From the IMG/VR virus record IMGVR_UViG_3300034121_002068, positions 1-39,646 of that record: 39,646 nucleotides of DNA; one strand, 5' to 3'. Made by a program: the position numbers and the translations under genes. Under the pieces are notes generated by a model. That model did not search any database and was not told where the DNA came from. It was given only the letters and a program-made list of their open reading frames with translations. Positions 22,194 to 30,893 of the stretch are shown here, one piece after another. How positions within the stretch are numbered: the first letter of the stretch is position 1; each line of letters begins with the position of its first letter. This DNA is from a virus.

Positions 22194-24671
22194 ATGGGTG
22201 ACGCTGGGGGAATTCGCGCCGGTCGCGCTTATGTCGAGTTGTACGGCGACGACTCGACGCTGAACGAGACGTTGGACAAATCGGAACAAAAGGTCACTGG
22301 CTGGGGATCTCGCATTGCCGGATCTGGTCGGGCGGTGGCCTCGACGTTTGGCGCGGCGATTATGGCCGTGGGATCGACGGCGGCCGTGGCGGCGTCGGCG
22401 ACGGTGGCGTTGGGTTCGGCGGGAATCGCGGCGCTGGGGTTTGGCGGGTCTTCGGTGGTGGCGGCGGCGGGGACGCTGCAGATTGTCGCGGCGTTGCAGT
22501 CGTTGCAGTCGGTTGGGTCGCGTGCGTGGGATTTTTTGTCTGCCGGTGTGGGCCGGGGGAATATTGTTTTTCGGGGCGTGCTGGGCCTGGTGTCGGTGTT
22601 GACGGCTCAGTTGGCTCCATTGGGGGCCAAATTTGCGACGGTAGCGGCGAACATTCAGGCGATTGCTGACGCGGCGAATAATGCGAACGGGGCCGCGGTC
22701 AAGATGTCGGCGGTGGCGGTTCCAAAAAAATCGGCCTTTGGCGATACAATTGGGGCTTTGAAGGCCGAAGCGGGTCGGGCGGCAAGCTCGATCCATGGGG
22801 AGTTGTCCGAACGGTTCCCGAAAATCATGTCGGGGGTGGATGCAATCGCGGGCGGGGCGGTGTCGGCGGTGCGCGTTGTGGTTGGTCGCCTGGTGACGGA
22901 GATGAAAGGCGTCTCCGCTCAAATGCGGGATCAAGGTTCGGTGGCCAGTCAACTTGCTGCGTCCGCACAAAAGGGGGCTCGGCGGGGTCAATACGCGTCG
23001 TTTTTGACTGGCGACAAACAGGCTCATTCTTTTTATACAGAGGCGCGTTCGGTGGCCGATGGCGCAACGGTGGCGGCCGCGTTTTCAAAGTCGTTTCAAT
23101 CGGGGGTTGAAACGCGGTTACGCATTGCGGCGCGGCGGGGTGTCACTTCGGGCTTGTCGGGATTTGCCGGCCTGCTCAACACGGCGACGTTGGGCGCCGG
23201 TTCGGCGGTCATGAATGTTGGTCGGGGGATTGCTCGATCGATGGGGGTAATTCCGGCGAAACTGCAGGAGGTGGGGGGCGAGGCCGTGAAGGCTCGCGGG
23301 GCTCTGTCCCTGATGGCCGATGGGTTGCGTTCTGCGACCGGGGCGGCCGGGTCGTTTTTCCGAATGCTTTCGGGCAAGGCGGCGGTGGTTTCGGGGATTG
23401 CGGCAGGGATTGTCGGAATGGGTTCAGTCGCGGCCGGGTTTGATATGCGGACGGTTGGGGCTCGTATCATGAATTCCAAGTCGTTTGCCGAAGGTGCTGA
23501 AGGGCTGAACAAGCGGGGAAACGCGATGGTTTCGCAAGCGGACGTTCAAAAGGCGGCGGCGCTGAAAACCGCGATGGAAGGGCTTTTTCAGGCGGCGGAA
23601 ATGGCATGGGCTCAAATTGGGGCGGCGGTGGCTCCGGTGATTACTCAGTCGCTCACGGCGACGACTCAGTTGGTGGCCGGGTTGGCGCGCTGGATCGCGA
23701 AAAACCGTGAATTGGTGGGTAGCGTGTTTGCGATCGCTATGCCGATTTTTAAAGTGTCGGCGGGCGTCGCATTGTTTTTGCGTTACGCGGCGATGCTGGC
23801 GCCGGCGGTGGGGTTGATTCTGTCGCCAATCGGATTGATTGCGGCGGCGTTGGCCGGGGGCGTGGCGCTGTGGTTGTGGTGGTCCGATTCGGGGAACGCG
23901 GCGGTCACCTGGCTGGCCGGTCGGTTTTCGGCGTTGACAGAAATTTTTGGTCAATCGTGGGGCGGGATTGTTGATGCGGTGTCGGCGGGGGATTTGGCAT
24001 TGGCCGGTCAGATTGCTTGGACCGGTTTGAAGCTCGGGTTGTTTACTGCGATCCGAGAAATGGGCGGTTCGTGGTCTGCGTTTTCAAAATTCGCGTTGCA
24101 GGCGTTTGCGGCGATCGGGGACGCGTGGGACGTTGTGTTGGCTGGGTTCTCCTCTGCTTGGCGGCGAACTCAACAGTTTATTTCGCATGGCATCGTTGAC
24201 GTGTTGGGCTTTATTGAAGGTCGGGATACGACTGAGGATCATAAAAACGTTGACGAAGATGCGAACCGGGACGTGCAAAAAATTGCGGCGAATCGCGAAC
24301 GGTCGATGGTGGCTCGGGTGGCCAAGCTGCAACAGGACTTGGCGTCGTTGCCGGAATCGGACGAAGCGGAAATTGATCGACTGAAAGAACAGTTGGCCGG
24401 ACTGGTCAAAACCGCCCGTGAAAACAAAGCTGATCCGTTTGCGGCGGTGATGACTGCGCCAGAGAAGCCGGGTAAAGGGGCGGAAACCGATGCCGGGAAA
24501 ATTCGCGAACATGCCATAACGGGGACATTCAACGCGGCGGCTGTACAGGGTATGGCGGTCGGTTCGAGTATGGATCAAGTGGCCGAAAACACGAAGGCGG
24601 CGTTGATTTATCTGAAGGCGATGGCGGCGGTCAAAAAACAGAACGGCGTGTTTGCCGGGGGCGGGTTTTAG
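22194..24671 (+). CDS. Tape measure protein
   Basis: This 825-residue protein is the longest in the window. It is alanine/glycine-rich and helical, with hydrophobic stretches (AAIMAVGSTAAVAASATVA; GSVFAIAMPIFKVSAGVALF; VGLILSPIGLIAAALAGGVA) typical of tape measure proteins that later form a membrane channel for DNA entry. The N-terminus (RAYVELYGDDSTLNETLDKSEQKVTGWG) is also typical. By the usual 0.15 nm per residue, the tail would be about 120 nm, which suits a siphovirus. ATG 22194 follows a long G-run. Confidence 0.85.
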   Translation: MGDAGGIRAGRAYVELYGDDSTLNETLDKSEQKVTGWGSRIAGSGRAVASTFGAAIMAVGSTAAVAASATVALGSAGIAALGFGGSSVVAAAGTLQIVAALQSLQSVGSRAWDFLSAGVGRGNIVFRGVLGLVSVLTAQLAPLGAKFATVAANIQAIADAANNANGAAVKMSAVAVPKKSAFGDTIGALKAEAGRAASSIHGELSERFPKIMSGVDAIAGGAVSAVRVVVGRLVTEMKGVSAQMRDQGSVASQLAASAQKGARRGQYASFLTGDKQAHSFYTEARSVADGATVAAAFSKSFQSGVETRLRIAARRGVTSGLSGFAGLLNTATLGAGSAVMNVGRGIARSMGVIPAKLQEVGGEAVKARGALSLMADGLRSATGAAGSFFRMLSGKAAVVSGIAAGIVGMGSVAAGFDMRTVGARIMNSKSFAEGAEGLNKRGNAMVSQADVQKAAALKTAMEGLFQAAEMAWAQIGAAVAPVITQSLTATTQLVAGLARWIAKNRELVGSVFAIAMPIFKVSAGVALFLRYAAMLAPAVGLILSPIGLIAAALAGGVALWLWWSDSGNAAVTWLAGRFSALTEIFGQSWGGIVDAVSAGDLALAGQIAWTGLKLGLFTAIREMGGSWSAFSKFALQAFAAIGDAWDVVLAGFSSAWRRTQQFISHGIVDVLGFIEGRDTTEDHKNVDEDANRDVQKIAANRERSMVARVAKLQQDLASLPESDEAEIDRLKEQLAGLVKTARENKADPFAAVMTAPEKPGKGAETDAGKIREHAITGTFNAAAVQGMAVGSSMDQVAENTKAALIYLKAMAAVKKQNGVFAGGGF

Positions 24672-24703
24672 GTCGATCGAGTTTTGTTGACAAGGTTTGA
24701 ATC

Positions 24704-25510
24704 ATGGTTACCGTCACGCAACAGTTTTCGCCGGTGTCAAAATCGTTGGGCGATAGCAACGTTTTGACGCTGAAATATTGGGTGGATGGGACGTTCAGCG
24801 AGGACGAGGCGTTGCAGGCGTTGATTGCGCAAACTCCGCCAGTGGTGACCTATTTCAAGCGCATTGGTGCGCGGGTTGATTCGACGGATTGTCCTACGCA
24901 TTGGGATTGTTCGGTTTCCTACGGTCCGGCAGCAAAACAATCAGAGGGGGCGGACGCGACGTTCGCAATGGAAATTGGTACGTCCATGTCGCGGGTCACC
25001 CAAAGCCTCGGAACGGTCGGAATGTGGACTACGGCCGGTCCCTCAGCGCCAAACAATCATGGGGTGATTGGGGGAAAGGCTGACGGATCGGTCGACGGCG
25101 TGGAAAAGATGATTGCACAATGTTCGTGGACGGAAACTCATTATCTGCCGAAAAACCGGGTCAATCGCGCTTATTTTGCGCTCGTTTATAATGCCGTGGC
25201 GACGATGAACGCGGCGAGTTTTCGGGGGTTCGAGCGCGGGGAAGTCATGTTTATCGGCGGGAACTTGCAAACTCGAATGAGTGCCGACGATTTCGAGTGC
25301 CAGTTCAAATTTTTGCCATTGCCAAATGCAATCAGTTTGAACGTAGGGGACATTGGCGGGATTTCCAAATTAGGTCACGATTATCTGTGGGTCCAGTATA
25401 CGTCCGAGGTGGAAGCCAATAACCTGCGACCGATACCGTATCGGGTGTTTGTCGAACGGATTTATCAGTTCACCGATTACGATTCGCTGCGGTTGCCGGA
25501 TCCGTTTTAA
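24704..25510 (+). CDS. Tail protein downstream of the tape measure (distal tail/hub region)
   Basis: A 268-residue protein. No named family recognised with certainty. It is beta-rich, Cys-containing, with KYWVDGTFSEDEALQALIAQTPPVV near the N-terminus and YLWVQYTSEVEANNLRPIPYRVFVERIYQFTDYD near the C-terminus. Being the first gene after the tape measure, it is placed where distal tail or hub proteins are coded in siphoviruses. ATG 24704 follows AAGG. Confidence 0.5.
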   Translation: MVTVTQQFSPVSKSLGDSNVLTLKYWVDGTFSEDEALQALIAQTPPVVTYFKRIGARVDSTDCPTHWDCSVSYGPAAKQSEGADATFAMEIGTSMSRVTQSLGTVGMWTTAGPSAPNNHGVIGGKADGSVDGVEKMIAQCSWTETHYLPKNRVNRAYFALVYNAVATMNAASFRGFERGEVMFIGGNLQTRMSADDFECQFKFLPLPNAISLNVGDIGGISKLGHDYLWVQYTSEVEANNLRPIPYRVFVERIYQFTDYDSLRLPDPF

Positions 25511-25524
25511 TAGGAGTACTCCTC

Positions 25525-26037
25525 ATGCCTGGGCATGTCATACCTGGTCAAGATTTTGCGATCTCGGCGCAGTTCTACAATGAAACCTACGATCTGCTGC
25601 GACGGAAACCGCGGCTGACAAACGGCGGGGCAATTGTCGGCGGGGAAGATGCAACGGTCTGTCGTGTCAGGAATTTGCTTGGTGTGGATTTGCCGTTGTT
25701 TGGTGTGATTGGCCTGGGCGATCCGTTGATTGATCCGTCGGTCGAAATTAAGGGATATCTGGAAACCTTTGCCTTCGACGGTGTGTCCGCGCCTCAAACA
25801 ACTATGGGCTACAAATGGGGCCTGACGTTGGAACCGATCGCAAAAAATGCATTGGGTTGGGTCCGAGTGTCTGGCCTGTGTCATTGCTGGATTGATTTGT
25901 CGCCGGATCAGCCGATTCAGTTCGCCGGGCCTGATTCAGGCGGCGGCTTAGCGAATTTGGTCCAAGCCAATTGCGGGGCGCGGGTGATCTATCGAGCGGC
26001 TGGTTCGGGTCCTCAACGCGGGGTTATCATTCTATGA
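25525..26037 (+). CDS. Small tail protein, hypothetical
   Basis: A 170-residue protein starting ATG 25525 after TAGGAGT. Beta-rich, with VCRVRNLLGVDLPLFGVIGLGDPLIDPSVE and two adjacent cysteines in LCHCWIDL. It overlaps the next gene by ATGA, so they are coupled. Probably a tail-tip or baseplate component. Confidence 0.5.
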   Translation: MPGHVIPGQDFAISAQFYNETYDLLRRKPRLTNGGAIVGGEDATVCRVRNLLGVDLPLFGVIGLGDPLIDPSVEIKGYLETFAFDGVSAPQTTMGYKWGLTLEPIAKNALGWVRVSGLCHCWIDLSPDQPIQFAGPDSGGGLANLVQANCGARVIYRAAGSGPQRGVIIL

Positions 26038-28187
26038 CAATGTGGTCGAGCTGCTGCTGTGAATCCGGGGAATGCCAGATTTCAAAAACGGATTGGGACG
26101 GCAATTTAGAGAATACCTTCGAAGTTACAAACATGGTGGCGCGTGCCTCGACTGTGTTGACGAAAAATACGGCGGACGGCTCGACGCTGGCGTTTCAAGA
26201 CTACGATGAAAAGCCGTGGGGTAGTTACCCAACGTTGACAACGGTGCCGCAACAACCTTGTTTGGAAGTTGCTACGTCCATCGAATGGCGGCCTTCACCT
26301 GGGGACGATATCGCGTCGGCCTATATGTTTGGCCAAACGTATGACGATTTGAAGTTTCAACCAACGGGTCAAAATTTGCGTTGGGGCGGGTCGATCGATT
26401 TTTCTTTGCGGTACCTGGAATCAAGGGCCAATTTGTCGCCGACGAATACGAACGTGTTGCAGCAATTTGCGGCCGCGTCAACGACTCCGCCAGTTGGGCC
26501 GGCCAATGCGTTTCGGTCGGTGACGATTTGGTTAGCGGCGAGGCAGAATGGGGTGAATTACGTCAAACTGTGGCAAGGGGACGTGTTCAACCTGTTTGGG
26601 GCGAACGGCGGTTTTTTTGTGGAAGGTTTGGCGGGGGTTGGTTATGCGGCGTCTGGCGGTGTCGAGTCTCAAGCCAATCCTATTCCGACGTTACAGACTG
26701 GGACCTGGATTCGGGTTGGTGCCGGGTTGTCTGCGCCAACAAAGTTTTTGAGCAATTTGGATCCGTTTGCCTATGAATACGATCGAAGGTGGGTAAAGGC
26801 TGTTGCGGAAGACGTTCCGGGTAGAGCGGGAATTTTTGGGGGCGCTGGTGACACGTTTCCGCAGGCGACGTTAGATTGGTGTGCCGGCGCTGCGCCGATT
26901 TATTTCGGCTGGGCGGTGTCAGTGCTTGGTCGGTTGCGGTCGACTGAATCGTCGTTGACTTCCACGACTCATCCTTATCAGGTCGACACGATTTGGAACC
27001 AAACAATCCGAATCGATCGGATTTGCCTAAACATTCAGGAAGATCCGAGTCCCGCCTGTCCGTGTTTCGATACGTGTTTTAAGTTTGAATGGCCTGGTGG
27101 ATCATTCACGCGAACAACCGAAACATTTACGACGAATGCAGGGGAGTATTTTTTGCCAAGATATGTTTCTACAGGTTTGAAACAATACTGGTGGGATTTG
27201 TATGGTGTTGTTCGAACTCCGGATTGGTGTGTTTTTGGCCATGATTTTCAAGTCTTGAATTCAACGACTCAAATGTCGTCAATTTTGTTTATTAACAAAT
27301 CCAATCGACACGCGTTAATTGGTGTGAGTTGCGAACAAACGGTTTATTGGAATTCGACGAAGCCGAACCAAATTGTATTTTACGCGTGCAATCAGTTTTC
27401 GTCTTCCGGGGGCGAGTTTGTTCGGGTCCCGTTGTCAGTGCTGGGGGGTGTTCAGGCGATCAATTACGATTGGTTACAATTGGCCGATTTGTTCAATGCG
27501 GATTTGTATCGGCAGGATTCTTCAGTGGGTCTCATTTTAGATTCGTTTCCGAACTCGTTGACTGTCAGTTATGTGCGGTGTGATGGGTCGCCTGCTTTTC
27601 CTGTGGTTGCGGCCGGTTCGTGCATTGGCGCCTGTGTTTATGGCGCGGAAGCTGTTGCCGGTGGCGGTGGCGGATGGCGATGGAAATACGTCGGGGATCC
27701 TTCGGTCAATCCGTGTGAACCGGAATGTCGTTGTTATGCGAAAACGTATCCGGACGTGACGAAATATGGGTTCCCCTCTTCCTCCACTGATCGGTTGTTT
27801 GTCAAATGTGCGCCTAGGTCGAACCATGCTCCTGGGGGTACTCAAGCCGTGGTGTCGTTGGGGCGAAACAATGATTGGGTGTTTTCGCAAACCGATTTTG
27901 GATTTGTGGATTTGAACGACACTCCGCCGGATCAAATGTTGGCGGTAAAAATCACGACGTTGTCGCCTCGGGGGTCAATGCGGTTGTTGGGCGCGTTGAT
28001 TGTGCCTGGTCAAATTATTCCCGTGCATGATCTGGACGCGGGGAATTTTGTGTTCCGGCCGGCGACGGATGCGTTTGGGGTCGGCTATGGCGTGTTTTCG
28101 TTTCAAGTCATCGACAACGGCGGGACGGATCGAGGCGGGATCGATACCGAATTGGTGCCGAAAAGTTTTGTCATCAACGTCACCTGA
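26034..28187 (+). CDS. Large Cys-rich tail protein with a C-terminal cadherin-like domain
   Basis: A 717-residue protein with ATG 26034 coupled to the previous gene. The N-terminus is Cys-rich (MTMWSSCCCESGEC), and two more Cys clusters appear (CPCFDTCFKFEW; CEPECRCYAK). The middle is beta-rich, with LamG/lectin-like features (GGSIDFSLRYLESR). The last 110 residues match bacterial cadherin-like/tandem-95-type beta sandwiches (DFGFVDLNDTPPDQMLAVKITTLSP...GNFVFRPATDAFG, ending FVINVT), common in planctomycete and other surface adhesins. Probably the tail-tip protein that binds the host; disulfides may be made with the phage's thioredoxin. Confidence 0.6.
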   Translation: MTMWSSCCCESGECQISKTDWDGNLENTFEVTNMVARASTVLTKNTADGSTLAFQDYDEKPWGSYPTLTTVPQQPCLEVATSIEWRPSPGDDIASAYMFGQTYDDLKFQPTGQNLRWGGSIDFSLRYLESRANLSPTNTNVLQQFAAASTTPPVGPANAFRSVTIWLAARQNGVNYVKLWQGDVFNLFGANGGFFVEGLAGVGYAASGGVESQANPIPTLQTGTWIRVGAGLSAPTKFLSNLDPFAYEYDRRWVKAVAEDVPGRAGIFGGAGDTFPQATLDWCAGAAPIYFGWAVSVLGRLRSTESSLTSTTHPYQVDTIWNQTIRIDRICLNIQEDPSPACPCFDTCFKFEWPGGSFTRTTETFTTNAGEYFLPRYVSTGLKQYWWDLYGVVRTPDWCVFGHDFQVLNSTTQMSSILFINKSNRHALIGVSCEQTVYWNSTKPNQIVFYACNQFSSSGGEFVRVPLSVLGGVQAINYDWLQLADLFNADLYRQDSSVGLILDSFPNSLTVSYVRCDGSPAFPVVAAGSCIGACVYGAEAVAGGGGGWRWKYVGDPSVNPCEPECRCYAKTYPDVTKYGFPSSSTDRLFVKCAPRSNHAPGGTQAVVSLGRNNDWVFSQTDFGFVDLNDTPPDQMLAVKITTLSPRGSMRLLGALIVPGQIIPVHDLDAGNFVFRPATDAFGVGYGVFSFQVIDNGGTDRGGIDTELVPKSFVINVT

Positions 28188-28203
28188 ATGATTGGGGCGG
28201 GCC

Positions 28204-28623
28204 GTGGTATCAATGCGAGATTGCGCACACTTTGACCGAGTTTTGGCGACTCGATCATCGGACGGGGCGGGCGAGGTGGTCATCGGTTGTTGCGCGAAAT
28301 TTGCGGCGTGTGTTGCGGATGCATCTCAGGCGATGCGGGTGCCTGGGGCAACGTTAGGGGTTTGCGAGGGTTGCCAGTTGTTCGCGCCGATTATCGGCGT
28401 TGATTATTTGGTTTGTCCGTTCCGCGGCGCTGCGACCGGGGCGGAGATGGTCGCCAGTCACTGCGGATGCGATCGCAAAATCTACCATTGCGACAAAAAA
28501 GGAAAGTGCCTGAAACGGCTACCAGTCGGCAAAAGTGCGTCGGCGTTTGGTGCCGATCTGGACGGCGTGACGATTTGTAAAAGTTGCAACGTTCCGCCAA
28601 GCCTGAAAACGCGGGTGGATTGA
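28204..28623 (+). CDS. Cys-rich small protein
   Basis: About 139 residues from GTG 28204 (ATG 28213 is an alternative, TTG 28192 less likely). It has about 13 cysteines in pairs and clusters (GCCAKFAAC, CEGCQ, HCGCDRKIYHCDKKGKC, CKSC), indicating zinc binding or several disulfides. It is the last gene of the tail cluster. Function unknown; a tail-tip or processing role fits the position. Confidence 0.55.
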   Translation: MVSMRDCAHFDRVLATRSSDGAGEVVIGCCAKFAACVADASQAMRVPGATLGVCEGCQLFAPIIGVDYLVCPFRGAATGAEMVASHCGCDRKIYHCDKKGKCLKRLPVGKSASAFGADLDGVTICKSCNVPPSLKTRVD

Positions 28624-28644
28624 ATACCGAAAGTGAGTTATAGG

Positions 28645-28670
28645 CTACCGCTACTAGACAATAGCGGTAG
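28645..28670. promoter_or_regulatory. 26-bp inverted repeat with recombination-site geometry
   Basis: CTACCGCTA, an 8-bp centre CTAGACAA, then TAGCGGTAG: perfect 9-bp arms around an 8-bp spacer. This is the geometry of a tyrosine recombinase core site and it lies 140 bp upstream of the recombinase gene at 28811. No T-run follows. An mRNA hairpin is the other reading. Confidence 0.45.
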
Positions 28671-28695
28671 TCGATTCAAAACGGAGGGTTATTTC

Positions 28696-28809
28696 GTGAG
28701 AAATCAGGATTGGTTGAACGGTTTTTGGGAGGGTGTTTCCGAGTTTTTTGTTGGGGTTTGGCTTGGAATGTTGTTGATGTTGTTGATTTGTTTTTTTTGC
28801 GGAAAATGA
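28696..28809 (+). CDS. Small single-span membrane protein
   Basis: A 37-residue protein starting at GTG 28696 with a strong GGAGGG 7 nt upstream. The C-terminal two-thirds is one hydrophobic helix (FFVGVWLGMLLMLLICFFC) ended by GK. Its stop is one base before the recombinase ATG, so the two are cotranscribed. Function unknown; small membrane proteins next to lysogeny genes often block superinfection. Confidence 0.6.
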   Translation: MRNQDWLNGFWEGVSEFFVGVWLGMLLMLLICFFCGK

Positions 28810-28810
28810 A

Positions 28811-29722
28811 ATGACGAAAAGTCACACTCCGTCGACCGTTGTTTGTTGGGGAGATGTTGCTCAACCGTTGTCTGCCTGGGCCGACGGCCTGGGCTGTCCG
28901 GTGCAAACGTTACTCGGTCGACTCGATCGAGGGTGGACGATTCAAAAAACAGTGACGTTGCCAGTCGGTTTGACTGGGGGATCCAATCGCGGTCAAACGT
29001 TGGCGCCGGAAGTGCTGACTCCGGTTGAGCTGCTGGCGGTGCTCAACGCCAATAATAAAGGGCTGACCGGGGTGCGAAACAAGGCGCTGATTGTCGTTGG
29101 TTGGCGGGCGGGTTTGCGGATTTCCGAGGCTTTGTCGTTAAAGCTGGGGGACCTGAACCGAGAACAGCAAACGGTTAGAATCCTTCACGGTAAAGGCGAC
29201 AAGGCGCGGACGGTCGGGTTGGATGCGTCCGCCTGGGCGATGGTTGACCAATGGATCGTCGCGCGGCAATCAGCGGGGATCGTGCCGACGGCGCCATTGT
29301 TTTGTACGACGGACGGCGGCAAGCTGGCCGATCGATACGTGCGGGAGCTGCTGCCGCGGCTGGCTCGCGATGCGGGCATAAACAAACGGTGTCATTTTCA
29401 CGGCCTTCGGCACACCATGGCCTTCGAGCTGGCATCAGAAGGCGTGCCGATGCATATAATCCAACAACAGTTGGGGCACTCCAATTTGGCCGTGACGTCG
29501 CGGTATATCAGTCACTTGAATCCGGCGGAAACGATTCACCGAATGAAGTCTCGCCAGTGGGGCGGCGATGGTGCATCAACCGGCGGGACGATGGGCCATG
29601 TTACCTTGGCGGTTCCGGATTGGCTTGAACGGCTCCGCGCCGACATCGGCGACCGATTGATCAGTTTCACCGATGCGAGGCGCGACGCGGTTGAATTCAA
29701 GGTTGTGGTGACCGTGTTTTAA
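28811..29722 (+). CDS. Xer-like tyrosine recombinase with an atypical N-terminus
   Basis: A 303-residue protein. The catalytic domain (about residues 68-240) has all tyrosine recombinase residues: Arg in GWRAGLRISE, Lys in LHGKGDKAR, His-x-x-Arg in FHGLRHTMA, His in LGHSNLAV and the nucleophile Tyr in TSRYISH. The usual helical core-binding domain is missing. Instead residues 10-55 look like a small helix-turn-helix module of the type W-A-x-x-L-G ... R-L-x-R-G-W (LSAWADGLGCPVQTLLGRLDRGWTI). A 60-residue C-terminal tail follows the Tyr domain. It could integrate the phage or resolve dimers. Its end overlaps the leftward RHH gene by 26 bp. Confidence 0.85.
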   Translation: MTKSHTPSTVVCWGDVAQPLSAWADGLGCPVQTLLGRLDRGWTIQKTVTLPVGLTGGSNRGQTLAPEVLTPVELLAVLNANNKGLTGVRNKALIVVGWRAGLRISEALSLKLGDLNREQQTVRILHGKGDKARTVGLDASAWAMVDQWIVARQSAGIVPTAPLFCTTDGGKLADRYVRELLPRLARDAGINKRCHFHGLRHTMAFELASEGVPMHIIQQQLGHSNLAVTSRYISHLNPAETIHRMKSRQWGGDGASTGGTMGHVTLAVPDWLERLRADIGDRLISFTDARRDAVEFKVVVTVF

Positions 29723-30002
29723 CGGCGGCCGTGCGTTTCGCCTTGGTCGCCGGTGCTGCGGTTGCAGGAATGGCCGGGGGTTGTTTCGGTGGTTGCAATC
29801 GCGATTTCGGTCTTCCCATGGGTATCGGGGCTGCCAGTTCAATTCCCAATTGTTGGCGGCACGATTCTATCGAAGGATGCGAGCTCAACAGGGTTCGGAT
29901 AGTTTGACCGACGTTGCCTCGGTGTTCGTCGGCGACTCTCTGGACAAGCTCAAACAAATCAATTGGCATGGTCATATTGAATTTACGCGTTGTCATCGTC
30001 AT
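29697..30002 (-). CDS. Ribbon-helix-helix-like protein with a Pro/Ala tail
   Basis: A 101-residue leftward protein. ATG 30002 overlaps the upstream stop by ATGA, with AAGGAG 11 nt upstream. The N-terminus has a beta strand (KFNMTMPIDLFELVQRV) and two helices (VGQTIRTLLSSH), as in RHH proteins. A basic Pro/Ala/Lys tail follows (PPAIPATAAPATKAKRTAAVK). It is the last gene of the leftward operon and may autoregulate it. The layout matches the RHH protein at 171-479. Confidence 0.6.
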   Translation of the reverse strand: MTMTTRKFNMTMPIDLFELVQRVADEHRGNVGQTIRTLLSSHPSIESCRQQLGIELAAPIPMGRPKSRLQPPKQPPAIPATAAPATKAKRTAAVKTRSPQP

Positions 30003-30253
30003 TGCGATTTCCACTCCTTAATTTTGGCGTTTGCTCGTCTGATCGCTTTGCGTGATTCGGAAGCCATTTCGCGAGCCCAATCGCGTCGTTCGCTTTTATC
30101 AGCAGTTTGACCTGCCGTATCGACTCGTGCGCTCAGCCACCCGTCAATCGTCGTGTAAGTATATCCATCCATATCACAGGGTATGGAATATTGGTAAGCG
30201 CCAAAGTTGCTGATATGAACCGATTCTGATTTGCTTGTTTTGACGTTATTCAT
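29999..30253 (-). CDS. Hypothetical protein of the leftward operon
   Basis: An 84-residue protein. The N-terminal half is beta-rich and aromatic (YQYSIPCDMDGYTYTTIDGWLSARV); the C-terminal half is a charged helix (RRDWAREMASESRKAIRRANAKIKEWKSQ). No family recognised. It is coupled to the RHH gene by ATGA. Similar small proteins of phage early operons are often host-takeover or defence-related, but nothing here shows this. Confidence 0.6.
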   Translation of the reverse strand: MNNVKTSKSESVHISNFGAYQYSIPCDMDGYTYTTIDGWLSARVDTAGQTADKSERRDWAREMASESRKAIRRANAKIKEWKSQ

Positions 30254-30328
30254 GGTTTCATTCTTTTTTTGGGTTGGTCCGACGGGCTGTGGGGATTAAT
30301 CACCGTGCCGATGCTGCTTCGGTTTGGC

Positions 30329-30544
30329 TCATGGTCCAGCAAATTCGATTCGCTTGCCATTGCGGCCCAAACGAATCTCCACATCGTGGTAGTTCATGTC
30401 TTTTCGGTTTGCGTTAAATTTTTTGCAAAACGCTCGGGCTTCGGCGACATTGTCAAACTCTCCCACGACTGTGTGAGTTGCGCCGGGTGTCCGTGGTGCG
30501 TGTACTGACACTTTGCATTCGTTGACGGTTTCCATGGTTTCCAT
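30329..30544 (-). CDS. Hypothetical protein of the leftward operon
   Basis: A 71-residue protein. ATG 30544 has AAGGA 9 nt upstream (a second ATG, 12 nt further in, also fits). It has a beta-alpha-beta pattern (CKVSVHAPRTPG, then VVGEFDNVAEARAFCKKFNANR, then HDVEIRLGRNGKRIEF), similar to small DUF-type domains that bind nucleic acid or metabolites, but no family is recognised. Unknown function. Confidence 0.55.
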   Translation of the reverse strand: METMETVNECKVSVHAPRTPGATHTVVGEFDNVAEARAFCKKFNANRKDMNYHDVEIRLGRNGKRIEFAGP

Positions 30545-30629
30545 GGTCTCAATTCCTTTAGTTCAGATTGTTTCCCGAAACACATGTGACGGGCTTGGGG
30601 GGGCTTGGGGAAGGGGTTCTGTTTAATGC

Positions 30630-30794
30630 TTACTTCCAGTAATTCCAGCTTTTCTGCAGCGCTACGTCGGGCGAGAAACCCTCGTCCAAAAATAGTTGGA
30701 CGTCGAACAGAATGTCCGTTTTGTATTTAGAGTTCTTGATTTTGGCGATCAATTCAGCACATTGTTTTTCTTCCCAACATTCAGTCGTCTTCAT
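30630..30794 (-). CDS. Small hypothetical protein, first gene of the leftward operon
   Basis: A 54-residue protein starting at ATG 30794 with AGGA 8 nt upstream. Helical (CWEEKQCAELIAKIKNSK, then ILFDVQLFLDEGFSPDVALQKSWNYW). It is the first gene after the leftward promoter at 30847-30875. An upstream in-frame extension exists, but the promoter lies inside it, so it is not used. Function unknown. Confidence 0.6.
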   Translation of the reverse strand: MKTTECWEEKQCAELIAKIKNSKYKTDILFDVQLFLDEGFSPDVALQKSWNYWK

Positions 30795-30846
30795 AGTGTC
30801 AATCCTGTTTTGGTTTGTTTGTGTCAGTCGTTTGAGTGACACGAAT

Positions 30847-30875
30847 ATCATTACAGCTTATCGACCGATAGTCAA
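30847..30875 (-). promoter_or_regulatory. Leftward promoter for the four-gene operon
   Basis: Read on the minus strand: -35 TTGACT (30875-30870), a 17-bp spacer and -10 AATGAT (30852-30847; 4 of 6). The predicted start lies near 30840, and the first gene starts at 30794. The 20-bp dyad at 30874-30893 overlaps the first bases of the -35, so a bound protein would block or control polymerase. Confidence 0.6.
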
Positions 30876-30893
30876 TTATGTACGCACATAATT
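30874..30893. promoter_or_regulatory. Operator-like dyad overlapping the leftward promoter
   Basis: AATTATGTACGCACATAATT: 8-bp perfect arms (AATTATGT / ACATAATT) around ACGC. It covers two bases of the -35. It is unlike the CAAGCA-type palindromes near the repressor gene, so a different protein would bind it. The RHH protein of the operon it controls is a candidate. Confidence 0.6.
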
